Assembly (NCBI RefSeq): GCF_918741295.1 | Contig: NZ_CAKKNB010000004.1 | Coordinates: forward strand, 1 to 64,000 | Length of the DNA: 64,000 nt | Direction: 5' to 3' | From: Aquabacterium sp. CECT 9606 | GTDB lineage: Bacteria; Pseudomonadota; Gammaproteobacteria; Burkholderiales; Burkholderiaceae_C | Part shown: positions 21,107 to 32,199 of the stretch, piece by piece | Numbering within the stretch: the first letter of the stretch is position 1 | Layout of the letters: each line of letters begins with the position of its first letter | Notes under the pieces: generated by a model | Seen by the model: the letters and a program-made list of their open reading frames with translations, nothing else | Database searches by the model: none | Told to the model about the DNA's origin: nothing | Program-made: the position numbers and the translations under genes

Positions 21107-23269
21107 CTACCTCAAAAACCGCAGCCACTCCACCTGCTGCACGATCAGCGGTCCGAAGCCCACGATCGCCAGGCTGACGGACATGACCGCGATGGGCAGC
21201 AGCCAGCGCTCGTAGCGTTGCAGGAAGCCGGCGTTCTCGACCTCGTGGTCTGACGCGTCGATCTGGTCTTCGCCCACGACCTGCCGTGTCAGCAACTGGT
21301 TGAGCGCCACGGGCGGCAGCAGGTAGCCCAGCTCGAAGGCCACCAGCACCATCATCCAGAAGTGCACCGGATCAATGCCATTGCGGTAAGCGATGGGGGC
21401 CAGCGTGCCCGACACCAGGAAGATGGCACCAATGGGTTCCATGAACATGCCCAGCACGACCTTGGCGATCATCAGGAAGGCCATGGCGGCCCAGACGTTG
21501 GCGAAGTGATGCGGCGCCAGGTCGATGATCTCGGACCGTTCCACCACGCCGCCCACGGTCTGCGACAGCATCATCAGGCCGATGTACGCGCCGATGTGCG
21601 AGACGGTCTCGGTGGTGGCCACGCGGATGGAGGATTCGACCCCTGCCTGACGATGCGCCGCGTAGCTGGGTTGATCGGACGTGGGCTTGCTCTGGCTTCG
21701 CGAGGCCAGGATCTTGTCCAGGGTCAGCACCACAATCATCATCACAGGGATGATGGTGGGGGCCGAGATTTCATTCAGGGGCGTCTCCAGCGCGAGGCTG
21801 TAGAAGCCAATCACGGCAACCATCGCGGCCACGTGCGGCAGCAAGGGCACCATCTGGCGCAACATTTCGGGCACGGCAATGCGGGCGGGGGTGATGTTCA
21901 CGCGCTGCGTGCGCCGCATCTGCGAGGCGATGAAGAACATCGTCGAGGTCAACACGAACACGTAGCCGCCCCAGTGGAAGAGCTGGTCCGACGTCACCTC
22001 CTTGTTGAGCATGGTGATGCCCACCACCAGCAGGCTGGGCCGCAGCACCACGCCCAGCGAGCCCGACATGGCCGTGGCCGCCAGCGCGTACTGGCTGCTG
22101 CCGCCCACGGCGCGCACCTCGTGGTAAATGATGGCGCCCGCCGCGATCACGAACACGCCCGAGGCGCCGGAGTAGGCGGTGGGCAGTGCGGCCGCCAGCA
22201 GGATCAGGTAGGTCAGCAGCTCTGGCGAGAACTTCCAGGGCCGCAGGATGTTCATGAACAGATCGACCAGACGGCTTTGCTTTAGCAGCATGCCGGCCCA
22301 GATGTACAGCGCCAGCTGCAAGGGCAGGTTGGGGATGTCCATCAACTTGCTGACGTAGATGGCCAGGCCTGAGGGGTGGTCGTGCAGCAAGAAGTAAACG
22401 CCAGCGATGAGCCCCATGCTGGCGAACAAGGGAATGGACTGCAAGGATTCACCCCAGGTGCCCAAGCCTTTGGTGCCTTCGGTGACGGGCCTGACAACGC
22501 GGTAGGCGCTGATCACCAGCAGCACGCCGAACAGCAGCATCCACAGGTAATACAGGACGGGCGCTTCCAGCGGCACGCCCGCGTCAACCGAGACCTGGTG
22601 GTAGCGGATGGCCGACACGAAAAGCAGGGCCGACGCCATCGTCATCGTGATGGCCTGCATGCGGAAATCGCGCTCGAACTTGGGTGGGCGCAAACAGATG
22701 TGGTGAAAGCCCAGCGTGGTCGCGATGGACGTGACCGTGAGCAGCAACAGCAGGAGCAGCGGGCGGTTCTCGCTGCCAAAGTGGAAGAGGCCAAAGAAGC
22801 TGGTTTCCACCGTGCGGTAGGCCACCACGGCGGGCGTGATGTGCTTGACCACTTGCTCGTACAGCGCGTGCCGGGCCTGGCACTGCGCCACCGTGGACTC
22901 GACCGACTGGCGCAGCAAGGTTGGGTCCATCAACTGCTCGGTGAAGAGGCCATCGATGTCGTCGTCGGCCGTGCTTTTGCGCGATCGTTCAGTCTGCAGG
23001 CGCGCGACCTCGGCATCGACGTTTGGCTGCGGATTGCAGGTGGGACGAACCGGGTCGGCCCGCATCATGAAGTACTGAACGTGGCCCCGCTCATCGTGGA
23101 AGAAGACCTCGCCAAATTTCAGCAACTGGCCATGGATCATCTCGCCGGTGCCGATGAGCAGGATCAGCAGCAAGAGTGTGATGGTGGGCAGGCTGAACAG
23201 CCATTCAGGGGCGGTCCGGCCGAGCAGCCGCCGTGGCATGGCCATCGAGCCAGTGGTTGTCGTCGTCAT
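21107..23269 (-). CDS. TRAP-type large permease with N-terminal extension
   Basis: 720 residues from ATG 23269, fixed by AGGAGACAAG directly upstream. The C-terminal 450 residues form a DctM-like permease (many helices; TAYSGASGVFVIAAG, GVVLRPSLLVVG, AFELGYLLPPVALNQLL). The N-terminal 230 residues have a membrane helix, a soluble segment with CNPQPNVDAEVARL and QARHALYEQVV, and further helices. They may stand in for a small DctQ subunit. No solute-binding protein gene is nearby. Substrate unknown. Confidence 0.75.
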   Translation of the reverse strand: MTTTTTGSMAMPRRLLGRTAPEWLFSLPTITLLLLILLIGTGEMIHGQLLKFGEVFFHDERGHVQYFMMRADPVRPTCNPQPNVDAEVARLQTERSRKSTADDDIDGLFTEQLMDPTLLRQSVESTVAQCQARHALYEQVVKHITPAVVAYRTVETSFFGLFHFGSENRPLLLLLLLTVTSIATTLGFHHICLRPPKFERDFRMQAITMTMASALLFVSAIRYHQVSVDAGVPLEAPVLYYLWMLLFGVLLVISAYRVVRPVTEGTKGLGTWGESLQSIPLFASMGLIAGVYFLLHDHPSGLAIYVSKLMDIPNLPLQLALYIWAGMLLKQSRLVDLFMNILRPWKFSPELLTYLILLAAALPTAYSGASGVFVIAAGAIIYHEVRAVGGSSQYALAATAMSGSLGVVLRPSLLVVGITMLNKEVTSDQLFHWGGYVFVLTSTMFFIASQMRRTQRVNITPARIAVPEMLRQMVPLLPHVAAMVAVIGFYSLALETPLNEISAPTIIPVMMIVVLTLDKILASRSQSKPTSDQPSYAAHRQAGVESSIRVATTETVSHIGAYIGLMMLSQTVGGVVERSEIIDLAPHHFANVWAAMAFLMIAKVVLGMFMEPIGAIFLVSGTLAPIAYRNGIDPVHFWMMVLVAFELGYLLPPVALNQLLTRQVVGEDQIDASDHEVENAGFLQRYERWLLPIAVMSVSLAIVGFGPLIVQQVEWLRFLR

Positions 23270-23425
23270 CTTGTCTCCTGGCGGCGCATCGAGGCGCCGT
23301 TTGTGGTGTGCTTTTGCCAGGGCAATATAGGGACGGGCCAGCGCTTGTTCCAGCGCCTTGTGATGAACCACCACCGCGGTGGCGCGAACGGCAGTGGCGC
23401 GGCGCGAACGGAGCAAGCGGCCATG

Positions 23426-23446
23426 AAAAAGGGCCCCGAAGGGCCC
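23426..23446 (-). terminator. secA terminator with UUCG tetraloop
   Basis: On the minus strand GGGCCC-TTCG-GGGCCC is followed by TTTTT. The hairpin (23431-23446) lies 38 bases after the secA stop codon and ends its transcript before the TRAP permease gene. Confidence 0.9.
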
Positions 23447-23484
23447 TTGGGTTCGGCAAGCGCCGAGTGCTCAGGTGTGCGGGT

Positions 23485-26229
<2,745 letters not shown>

Positions 26230-26325
26230 CATGGAGCGGTGTATGAGAGAGAACCAGAGCCAAAAAGTGTAGCACCTGGGGCATGTCAAGATTCTGTCAA
26301 GGGTTGACCCCTACAATGGTCCGCG

Positions 26326-26688
26326 ATGAATCCACCCCGCTTCAACGGCTTTGCCGCCTCGTCCAGAAGCACCGCCCAGGCGCTCCTGCTGGCGGTAGCG
26401 CTGCTGTTGGCGCAATGGGTGGGGATGCTGCACCGGATCGACCACGCCAGTGGCCAAGTCGATCTGCAAGCCCATGGTCAATCTGACGGTTCTCCGGCCA
26501 ACCAATCTTCGCTGTCGCACTCTTGCGTGGTGTTCGATGGCGCTTACCTGGCCGATTTGCTGCCCACCGCCCTGGTGGGGTTCACGCCAGCCCCCACGCG
26601 CCATGCACGGCCATCCGCCACTGATTTCGCGTCATGGCACGGCCTGTTCTCTGGCCATTTCCAGCCGCGCGCCCCGCCGGCTGCCTGA
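26326..26688 (+). CDS. DUF2946-like exported protein upstream of a TonB receptor
   Basis: 120 residues. One N-terminal hydrophobic segment (QALLLAVALLLAQWVGM), then LHRIDHA, a His/Ser-rich linker and SLSHSCVVFDGAYLAD. This His/Cys/Asp pattern and the position before a metal receptor gene are typical of small DUF2946-type proteins associated with zinc, copper or other metal uptake. It lies 69 bases upstream of the receptor and likely shares its transcript. No clear Zur box was found upstream. Confidence 0.6.
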   Translation: MNPPRFNGFAASSRSTAQALLLAVALLLAQWVGMLHRIDHASGQVDLQAHGQSDGSPANQSSLSHSCVVFDGAYLADLLPTALVGFTPAPTRHARPSATDFASWHGLFSGHFQPRAPPAA

Positions 26689-26757
26689 AGTCTCTCTCGT
26701 CTCACAGCCCGACCGTGCCCGCCTCGGTCGATGACTTGTCTGTTCAGGAATTTCTTC

Positions 26758-28722
26758 ATGCAGCTCCAACGCACTTTGTTGGCCAGCGCGGTTTTGTCCG
26801 CCCTGGCTTCGATCTCCTTTGCCCAAACGGCCGAACCCCAGCAAGCCGCCTTGCCCACCGTGACGGTCACGGCCACCCCTTTTGGCGCCAGCGAAGGCGC
26901 CCAGATCCTCGCGCCCGCCAAGGTCTTGTCTGGCGATGAACTCAACCGAAAGATGGGCGCCTCGTTGGGCGACACGCTCTCTCACGAGTTGGGCGTGTCG
27001 GCCTCGGCTTTTGGCGCGGGCGCCTCGCGGCCCATCATCCGCGGCCTGGAGGGCTCTCGCGTCAAGATCCTGCAAAACGGCATGGACGTGTCGGATGTGT
27101 CCGGTTTGTCCAATGACCATGGCGTAACGATCGATGGCCCCACCGCGCGCCAGATCGAGATCCTGCGCGGCCCGGCGGCGCTGCTGTACGGCTCGGGCGC
27201 CATCGGCGGCCTGGTCAATGTGGTGAACGACCGCATCCCCACGGTGCTGGAACCCGAGCCCACCGGCGAAGCCGAATTGCGTTACGGCACGGTCGACAAA
27301 AGCGGCACGGCCTCGGTCTCGGCCACCGGTTCCACAGGCGCCATCGGCCTGCATGTGGATGGCAGCGCGCGCGGCGCCAGCGACTACAACATCCCTGACG
27401 ACCAGCGCCTGCCTTGGTCCTATGCGCGACAGCACAGCCTGGGTGTGGGTGCCTCCTACATCCAGGATTGGGGGCACGTGGGTGCGTCAGTGGGGCAAGT
27501 GGAGAGCCGCTACGGCATCCCCACGCAGGAAGGTGCGCAGATCGACCAAAAGCAAACGCGCTACGACCTGGACACGCTGGTCAAGAACCCGTTCGCGTCT
27601 TTCGAGACCTTCAAGTTCAAGCTGGGCTACACAGATTACAAGCATGCCGAGCTGGACTTGGCGAGCGTGCCCGAAACCTACTTTGCGAACCGGGGGCTGG
27701 AGTCCCGCTGGGAGCTGACCCATGCGCCCGTGGCCGGATGGCATGGCACCTTTGGTGTGCAAACCGAAGAGAACCAGTTCTCGGCCCTCAGTGCTGATGG
27801 CGGCGCCCCCGATACCGTGCCCGTCACCAAGTCCACCTCGGCCGCGGGCTTCCTGGTGGAAGAGCGCGACCTGGGCCCGGTGCGCATGAATGCCGGCTTG
27901 CGGTACGAAAACGTCAAGCGTCGGCCCGTGACGGGCGAAGATCGTTCGTTCGGCCTCACCTCGTATTCGGTGGGCGGCTTGTGGCCCTTCACGCCGGGCT
28001 ACGGCCTGGGCCTCACCGCCTCGGTGGCCGAGCGAGCCCCTGCGACCGAAGAGCTTTACTCGAATGGCCCGCACGATGCCACCGGCACCTTTGACATCGG
28101 CAACGCCTCGTTCAAAAAAGAGACCTCGCACAACTTCGAGCTGTCACTGCAAAAGACGCATGGGCTGGTCCGCTGGAAGGCCAATCTCTTTGAAAACCAC
28201 GTCAAGGATTTCATCTACGGCCAGATCACTGGCAACACGGTGGACGAAGACGGCCTGCCCGGTGGCAACCTGCGAGAACGCGTGTTCGGCCAGGCTGACG
28301 CCGTGATCCGCGGTGCCGAGGCCGAGGTGAGCTACAACCAGCGCGGCTCAGGCTTGTCTTGGCGCGGTTTTGCCGACACCTCAAGCGGTTCGCTGAAGGA
28401 TGGCGGCAGCTTGCCTTTGCAACCGGCCACCCGTTTCGGGGCTGACATCGGCTACAGGCAAGGGCCATGGCGCACGGGTGCATCGGTGATCCACGCCCAG
28501 TCGCAAGACCGCCTGGCCGCGTCTGAGACACCTACGCCGTCTTACACGCAGCTGGATGCCAACCTGGCTTATGTGCAACGCGTGGGCAACAACGAGGTGA
28601 CCTGGTTCCTGCTGGCCAAAAACCTGCTGAACGAAGACATTCGGCTGTCGACCTCGGTGCTCAAGGACGTGGCCCCTTTGCCGGGCCGCAACTTCATCGT
28701 GGGAGTGCGGACGCAGTTTTGA
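26758..28722 (+). CDS. TonB-dependent receptor, ZnuD-like
   Basis: 654 residues from ATG 26758 (CAGGAA nine bases upstream). Signal peptide 1-22, TonB box region LPTVTVTATP, plug domain with RPIIRGLEGSRVKILQNGMDV, and a 22-strand-type barrel ending in Phe (FIVGVRTQF), the usual outer-membrane assembly signal. Similarity of plug motifs and length points to the ZnuD/heavy-metal receptor branch rather than siderophore receptors. The last 29 bases overlap the convergent M23 peptidase gene. Confidence 0.85.
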   Translation: MQLQRTLLASAVLSALASISFAQTAEPQQAALPTVTVTATPFGASEGAQILAPAKVLSGDELNRKMGASLGDTLSHELGVSASAFGAGASRPIIRGLEGSRVKILQNGMDVSDVSGLSNDHGVTIDGPTARQIEILRGPAALLYGSGAIGGLVNVVNDRIPTVLEPEPTGEAELRYGTVDKSGTASVSATGSTGAIGLHVDGSARGASDYNIPDDQRLPWSYARQHSLGVGASYIQDWGHVGASVGQVESRYGIPTQEGAQIDQKQTRYDLDTLVKNPFASFETFKFKLGYTDYKHAELDLASVPETYFANRGLESRWELTHAPVAGWHGTFGVQTEENQFSALSADGGAPDTVPVTKSTSAAGFLVEERDLGPVRMNAGLRYENVKRRPVTGEDRSFGLTSYSVGGLWPFTPGYGLGLTASVAERAPATEELYSNGPHDATGTFDIGNASFKKETSHNFELSLQKTHGLVRWKANLFENHVKDFIYGQITGNTVDEDGLPGGNLRERVFGQADAVIRGAEAEVSYNQRGSGLSWRGFADTSSGSLKDGGSLPLQPATRFGADIGYRQGPWRTGASVIHAQSQDRLAASETPTPSYTQLDANLAYVQRVGNNEVTWFLLAKNLLNEDIRLSTSVLKDVAPLPGRNFIVGVRTQF

Positions 28723-29665
28723 CTGGTGCCTTGCCTTGCCCGGCCAGGAACTTGGCCGGGTTTTGCTGCACGCCCTCCACCAACACCTCGAAATGCAGGT
28801 GGGGACCCGTTGACCGGCCCGTCGTGCCCACTTCGGCGATGGGCTGGCCGCGTTTGACCAGGTCGCCCTGGTGCACCAGCATCTTGGAGGTGTGCGCGTA
28901 TCGCGTTACCAAGCCATTGCCATGGTCCAGCTCCACCAGCAAGCCATATTGGGGATGCGGGCCGGCCGACAACACCACGCCACCGGCGGCCGCGTTGATC
29001 ACCGTGCCCACGTCGGCCGGGAAATCCAGACCCGTGTGCAGGGCGGGCGCGCGCGTGAAGGGGTCGCGGCGGAAACCAAAGCCCGAGCCCACCGGGCCGT
29101 CGATCGGTGCGCTGCTGGGCACCATCAAGGCCTCCAGCCGCTTTTCAAAGAGGCGCGATTCGATCAAGGTGAGGACGTCGGCATTGCGGTCGCTCAAGGT
29201 GCCCATCTGCGCCATCTGGCTGTTCAGCGTTTCCAGTGTTGTGCTGGATGGCGTGGGCGGCTGGCGCAAGGGCACCAGCGGACCACCACTGGCACCAGAG
29301 GGCAGCCCTTCAATGTGTTTCAGCTCTTCGGGTTTGATGCCCGCCAGGCCGGCCACGCGCTCATTGACGGCTTCCAGGCGCAACAGGCGCGCCTGCATTT
29401 CGCCCACGCGCTCGGCCATCGCGTCCAGGTTCTCGCGCATGAAGCGGTCGCGCTGGGCCAGCTCCTTGCGCTCCACGTAACGCACCGCTTCAGAGATGAT
29501 GGGCCAATGCTCGTGCGCCGCTTTGAGCACAATGGCGTGGTAAAAGCCCAAAGACGCCAGCATCAGCGGCACCAGCAAGGCCAGCACGGCCAAACCCAGT
29601 GACCACGGGGTGAACTGCAAAACCCGGGTGCGAGCCAGGGGACTGGTGGTGATCAGAATTTGCAT
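28694..29665 (-). CDS. M23-family peptidoglycan endopeptidase
   Basis: 323 residues. One N-terminal membrane helix (about 17-45), a periplasmic coiled-coil region (about 55-105), a linker, and a C-terminal LytM domain with zinc ligands in LHTGLDFP and GPHLHFE. Likely cleaves peptidoglycan cross-links or acts as a periplasmic regulator of cell division. Position between DUF721 and secA is a common betaproteobacterial arrangement. Overlaps the receptor gene at its 3' end. Confidence 0.92.
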   Translation of the reverse strand: MQILITTSPLARTRVLQFTPWSLGLAVLALLVPLMLASLGFYHAIVLKAAHEHWPIISEAVRYVERKELAQRDRFMRENLDAMAERVGEMQARLLRLEAVNERVAGLAGIKPEELKHIEGLPSGASGGPLVPLRQPPTPSSTTLETLNSQMAQMGTLSDRNADVLTLIESRLFEKRLEALMVPSSAPIDGPVGSGFGFRRDPFTRAPALHTGLDFPADVGTVINAAAGGVVLSAGPHPQYGLLVELDHGNGLVTRYAHTSKMLVHQGDLVKRGQPIAEVGTTGRSTGPHLHFEVLVEGVQQNPAKFLAGQGKAPVKTASALPR

Positions 29666-29706
29666 GCAAACGAACCTTTCGCCGACCTGATTTTCATGAG
29701 CCGCCC

Positions 29707-30036
29707 ATGAGCCGCAAGACCACCTTCAACTTCAAGCCCAGCGTGCCCGATGTGCCCGGGCTGACGGCGGCCTTGTCGCGTGCCACACCGTTGGTGGGCT
29801 TGTTGCAGCGGCTGGAGGCCTCCAAGCAATGCCTGGAAGCTGTGCGTGCGGTCCTGCCAGCCGGGCTGGCTGCCCATGTGCGCCCAGGGCCCCTGGACGA
29901 TGAGGGCTGGACTTTGCTGGCCGCCAACTCGGCTGTTTCGGCCAAGTTGCGGCAGTTGCAGCCGCATCTCATGGAGGCGCTGCGTCAAAAGGGGCTCAAG
30001 GTTAACGCAATCCGGGTTCGCGTACAAACCCAGTGA
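29707..30036 (+). CDS. DUF721 (DciA-like) protein
   Basis: 109 residues. Short basic N-terminus, then LLQRLEASKQCLEAVRAVLPAGLAAHVRPGPL and a C-terminal strand-helix region (WTLLAANSAVSAKLRQLQP, VNAIRVRVQ). This is the DUF721/DciA family, whose best-known members help load the replicative helicase. The protein here is short, like other betaproteobacterial forms, so the exact role is less sure. Divergent from the M23 peptidase gene. Confidence 0.85.
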   Translation: MSRKTTFNFKPSVPDVPGLTAALSRATPLVGLLQRLEASKQCLEAVRAVLPAGLAAHVRPGPLDDEGWTLLAANSAVSAKLRQLQPHLMEALRQKGLKVNAIRVRVQTQ

Positions 30037-30039
30037 ATT

Positions 30040-31215
30040 TCAGATCCACAAAGGCGGGATCAAGGCGGCCAAAGCCTGGCGCTGGCTCACGGCCTTGCCT
30101 TGCAGGGCGAAACCCAGCAGTTGGTCCGGCTGACCTGGCGCCGTGAAGCGGGCGTCCAAAGCATCGTCCGTGGTCGTCACGGTCCATTCGCCGGCCGCGT
30201 CCAGCGGGGGCGGGCACACCACGGTGGGGCACGCCGGTGTTTTCACGATCACTGGCATGGCGGGGTAGGCCACAGGCGTTTTCTGCCCTGCCAGGCCTGC
30301 CGCCAAGGCGCGGGCCTGCTGCATCAGCGGCAGCACATAAGGCAGGGTGTGGCCGTCCACTTCTGCGCAATCGCCCACGGCGTAGACGTGCTCGGCGCTG
30401 GTGGCCAGGTGGCGGTCTGTCACGATGCCGCGGTTGATCTGCAGGCCAGCGCTGGCCGCCAAAGCCGTGCGGGGCTTCAGGCCAATGGCCGACAGCACCA
30501 GGTCGGTCTTGAAGGTCGAGCCATCGGTCAAGGTGACTTGCAGGCCCGGGCCATCGCTGGCCAGGTCGACCGACTGCACGGCCACGCCAAAACGGAAGCG
30601 CGCGCCCGCAGCCTGCAGCTTGGTTTGCAAATTCAGGCTCGCGGCTTCGGGCAGCAAGCGGCCCAAGGCGCGGTCGGCCAAATCCAGCACCGTGGGCTCG
30701 ATGCCCCGGTGCAGAAGGTCGTTGGCGAACTCGCAACCGATCAGGCCGGCGCCCAGGATGGTCACGTGCTTGACGCCATCGGGGTGGTCCAGCGCTTCGG
30801 CGAACTTGGCGAAATCGTCCAGGTCGTTCACCGACAACACGCTGTCGGCGGCATTGCCTTTCAGCGGCAAGCGGATGGGATCAGCGCCCATGGCCAGGAC
30901 CAGGTCGCGGTAGGGCAGCACTTCACCGTTGCCCAGCAGGATGGTGCGGGCCTGGGTGTCCAGCCGCTCCACCGTGCTGTGCGGCACCACACGCGCGTTG
31001 ATCTCGGCGCCAATCTTGTCAGCGGCCTTCATCACCAGCGTGGCGGCGGTCTTCTTGCCGGCCAGCGCGTTGGACAGCATGGGCTTGGAATAAAAGCCCG
31101 CGTGGTCGCGGCTGACCACCACGATGGGCACTTGCGCGTCCAGCTTGCGCAACTCGCGGGCCACGTTGTAGCCCGCCAGGCCAGAACCAATGATGACGAC
31201 CGAATCAGACGACAT
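30040..31215 (-). CDS. FAD-dependent rubredoxin reductase
   Basis: 391 residues. FAD-binding GSGLAGYNVAREL at the N-terminus, a second dinucleotide fold VTILGAGLIGCEFAND near residue 150 for NAD(P)H, and the FAD-closing motif VYAVGDCAEV near 290. It passes electrons from NAD(P)H to rubredoxin. It lies 15 bases downstream of the rubredoxin gene and, with the rubrerythrin gene, completes a peroxide-reduction chain. Confidence 0.88.
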   Translation of the reverse strand: MSSDSVVIIGSGLAGYNVARELRKLDAQVPIVVVSRDHAGFYSKPMLSNALAGKKTAATLVMKAADKIGAEINARVVPHSTVERLDTQARTILLGNGEVLPYRDLVLAMGADPIRLPLKGNAADSVLSVNDLDDFAKFAEALDHPDGVKHVTILGAGLIGCEFANDLLHRGIEPTVLDLADRALGRLLPEAASLNLQTKLQAAGARFRFGVAVQSVDLASDGPGLQVTLTDGSTFKTDLVLSAIGLKPRTALAASAGLQINRGIVTDRHLATSAEHVYAVGDCAEVDGHTLPYVLPLMQQARALAAGLAGQKTPVAYPAMPVIVKTPACPTVVCPPPLDAAGEWTVTTTDDALDARFTAPGQPDQLLGFALQGKAVSQRQALAALIPPLWI

Positions 31216-31230
31216 GGGGTGATTTCTCTT

Positions 31231-31395
31231 TCAGATCTCGATCATCTCGAAGTCGGACTTGCCGACGCCGCAATCGGGGCAGGTCCAGGTGTCAGGCACG
31301 TCGGCCCACAGGGTGCCGGCGGCGATGCCTTCGCTGGGGATACCAGCGGCTTCGTCATACACAAAACCGCAAACGACGCATTGGAAGGTCTTCAT
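31231..31395 (-). CDS. rubredoxin
   Basis: 54 residues, typical length. Two CxxC pairs hold one iron: QCVVCGF near the start and TCPDCGVGKSDF near the end, with YDEAAG and the GTLWADVPDTW segment between. ATG 31395 follows a GAGAA site. An electron carrier in the cytoplasm. Located between the reductase and rubrerythrin genes in one orientation. Confidence 0.95.
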   Translation of the reverse strand: MKTFQCVVCGFVYDEAAGIPSEGIAAGTLWADVPDTWTCPDCGVGKSDFEMIEI

Positions 31396-31500
31396 TTCTC
31401 AAACTTTCAAAAACAGGGGATGGATTCTGGGGCATGGCGCACGCCCAGCCGGGGCGGGCGAACGTCAAAAAGGCGGTCTGGGTGCCAAAAGGCAGGATTT

Positions 31501-31986
31501 TCAGGCCGAAATCCTGTCCAGCACAGCTTGGTAGGCGTTGGCGTGGCGTTCTTCCACCTTGGTGAGGGCGGCGAAACGCTTGGCGGCTTTCTCCAGCACG
31601 GCCTTGAACTGCGCTGCGTGCTCCTTCGACTCGGCGATCTGCTCGTCGATCTCTTTCACAGCCGCATCGTGCCCTTCGGCCACCGCGGCGTTGCGGAAGC
31701 CGGGGTACATGGTGGTGTACTCGTAGGTCTCGCCCTCGATGGCGAACTGCAAGGCCTTGGCTGGGCTCATGTTGGCCTTGGGGAACAGCAAATCCAGGTG
31801 GCCGAAGGCGTGCATCACCTCCTGGTTGGCGGTTTCTTCGAAATGCTTGGCGGTTTCCTCATCGCCCATCTCGCGGCACAGCTTGGCGAAGTAGCGGTAT
31901 TTGATGTGCGCCATCGATTCGCCGGCAAAAGCGGCCTCCAGGTTGTGGATGGTGACCGAGTTGGGATCGTGGAAGGGGCTGGCCAT
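31501..31986 (-). CDS. rubrerythrin-family peroxidase (no rubredoxin domain)
   Basis: 161 residues. A four-helix ferritin-like domain with the diiron ligands spread over AAFAGESMAHIKY, EETANQEVMHAFGH, FAIEGETYEY and SKEHAAQF. The usual C-terminal rubredoxin domain is missing; the separate rubredoxin gene downstream can supply that function. Start backed by AAGGACC. Reduces hydrogen peroxide. Regulatory palindrome lies 85-104 bases upstream. Confidence 0.93.
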   Translation of the reverse strand: MASPFHDPNSVTIHNLEAAFAGESMAHIKYRYFAKLCREMGDEETAKHFEETANQEVMHAFGHLDLLFPKANMSPAKALQFAIEGETYEYTTMYPGFRNAAVAEGHDAAVKEIDEQIAESKEHAAQFKAVLEKAAKRFAALTKVEERHANAYQAVLDRISA

Positions 31987-32070
31987 GGGGTGGTCCTTTC
32001 TTGTGCGGATGGGGCTTTCTGGAGCCGATGAAGTGACTGTAGGTGTTCGCGTTGAATATTGAAAGACAAT

Positions 32071-32090
32071 CGATTAAATAAAATTAATCG
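32071..32090. promoter_or_regulatory. AT-rich palindrome upstream of rubrerythrin
   Basis: CGATTAA-6 bases-TTAATCG, a perfect 7-bp inverted repeat in the AT-rich region between the divergent rubrerythrin and polysaccharide-export genes. The position fits an operator for a peroxide or redox regulator, but no specific protein can be named. Confidence 0.45.
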
Positions 32091-32160
32091 TTTTTAACTA
32101 TGGTTGTTTGATGACCATGACTTGGCAAAGCGACCCCCCGAGTGAGGGAGAAAGCCCCCC

Positions 32161-32166
32161 TACAAT
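32161..32166 (+). promoter_or_regulatory. candidate -10 box of the polysaccharide operon
   Basis: TACAAT 34 bases before the export-protein start. No convincing -35 hexamer lies at the right distance, so the promoter may need an activator or the match may be chance. Confidence 0.35.
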
Positions 32167-32199
32167 CCTTTGACGATTTCACATGGAAGAAGTGGGCTC

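Noticed and set aside
23365..23420. Palindrome CCACCGCGGTGG and repeated GGCGCGAACGG in the secA-TRAP gap
   Set aside because: Short GC-rich repeats in a GC-rich gap; no clear link to a promoter or known operator.
26290..26325. Zur operator upstream of the receptor operon
   Set aside because: No palindrome resembling a Zur box was found, although the gene content would fit zinc control.
30100..32031. 643-codon plus-strand open frame opposite the rubredoxin operon
   Set aside because: Covers three well-identified genes on the other strand and has the composition of an antisense frame.
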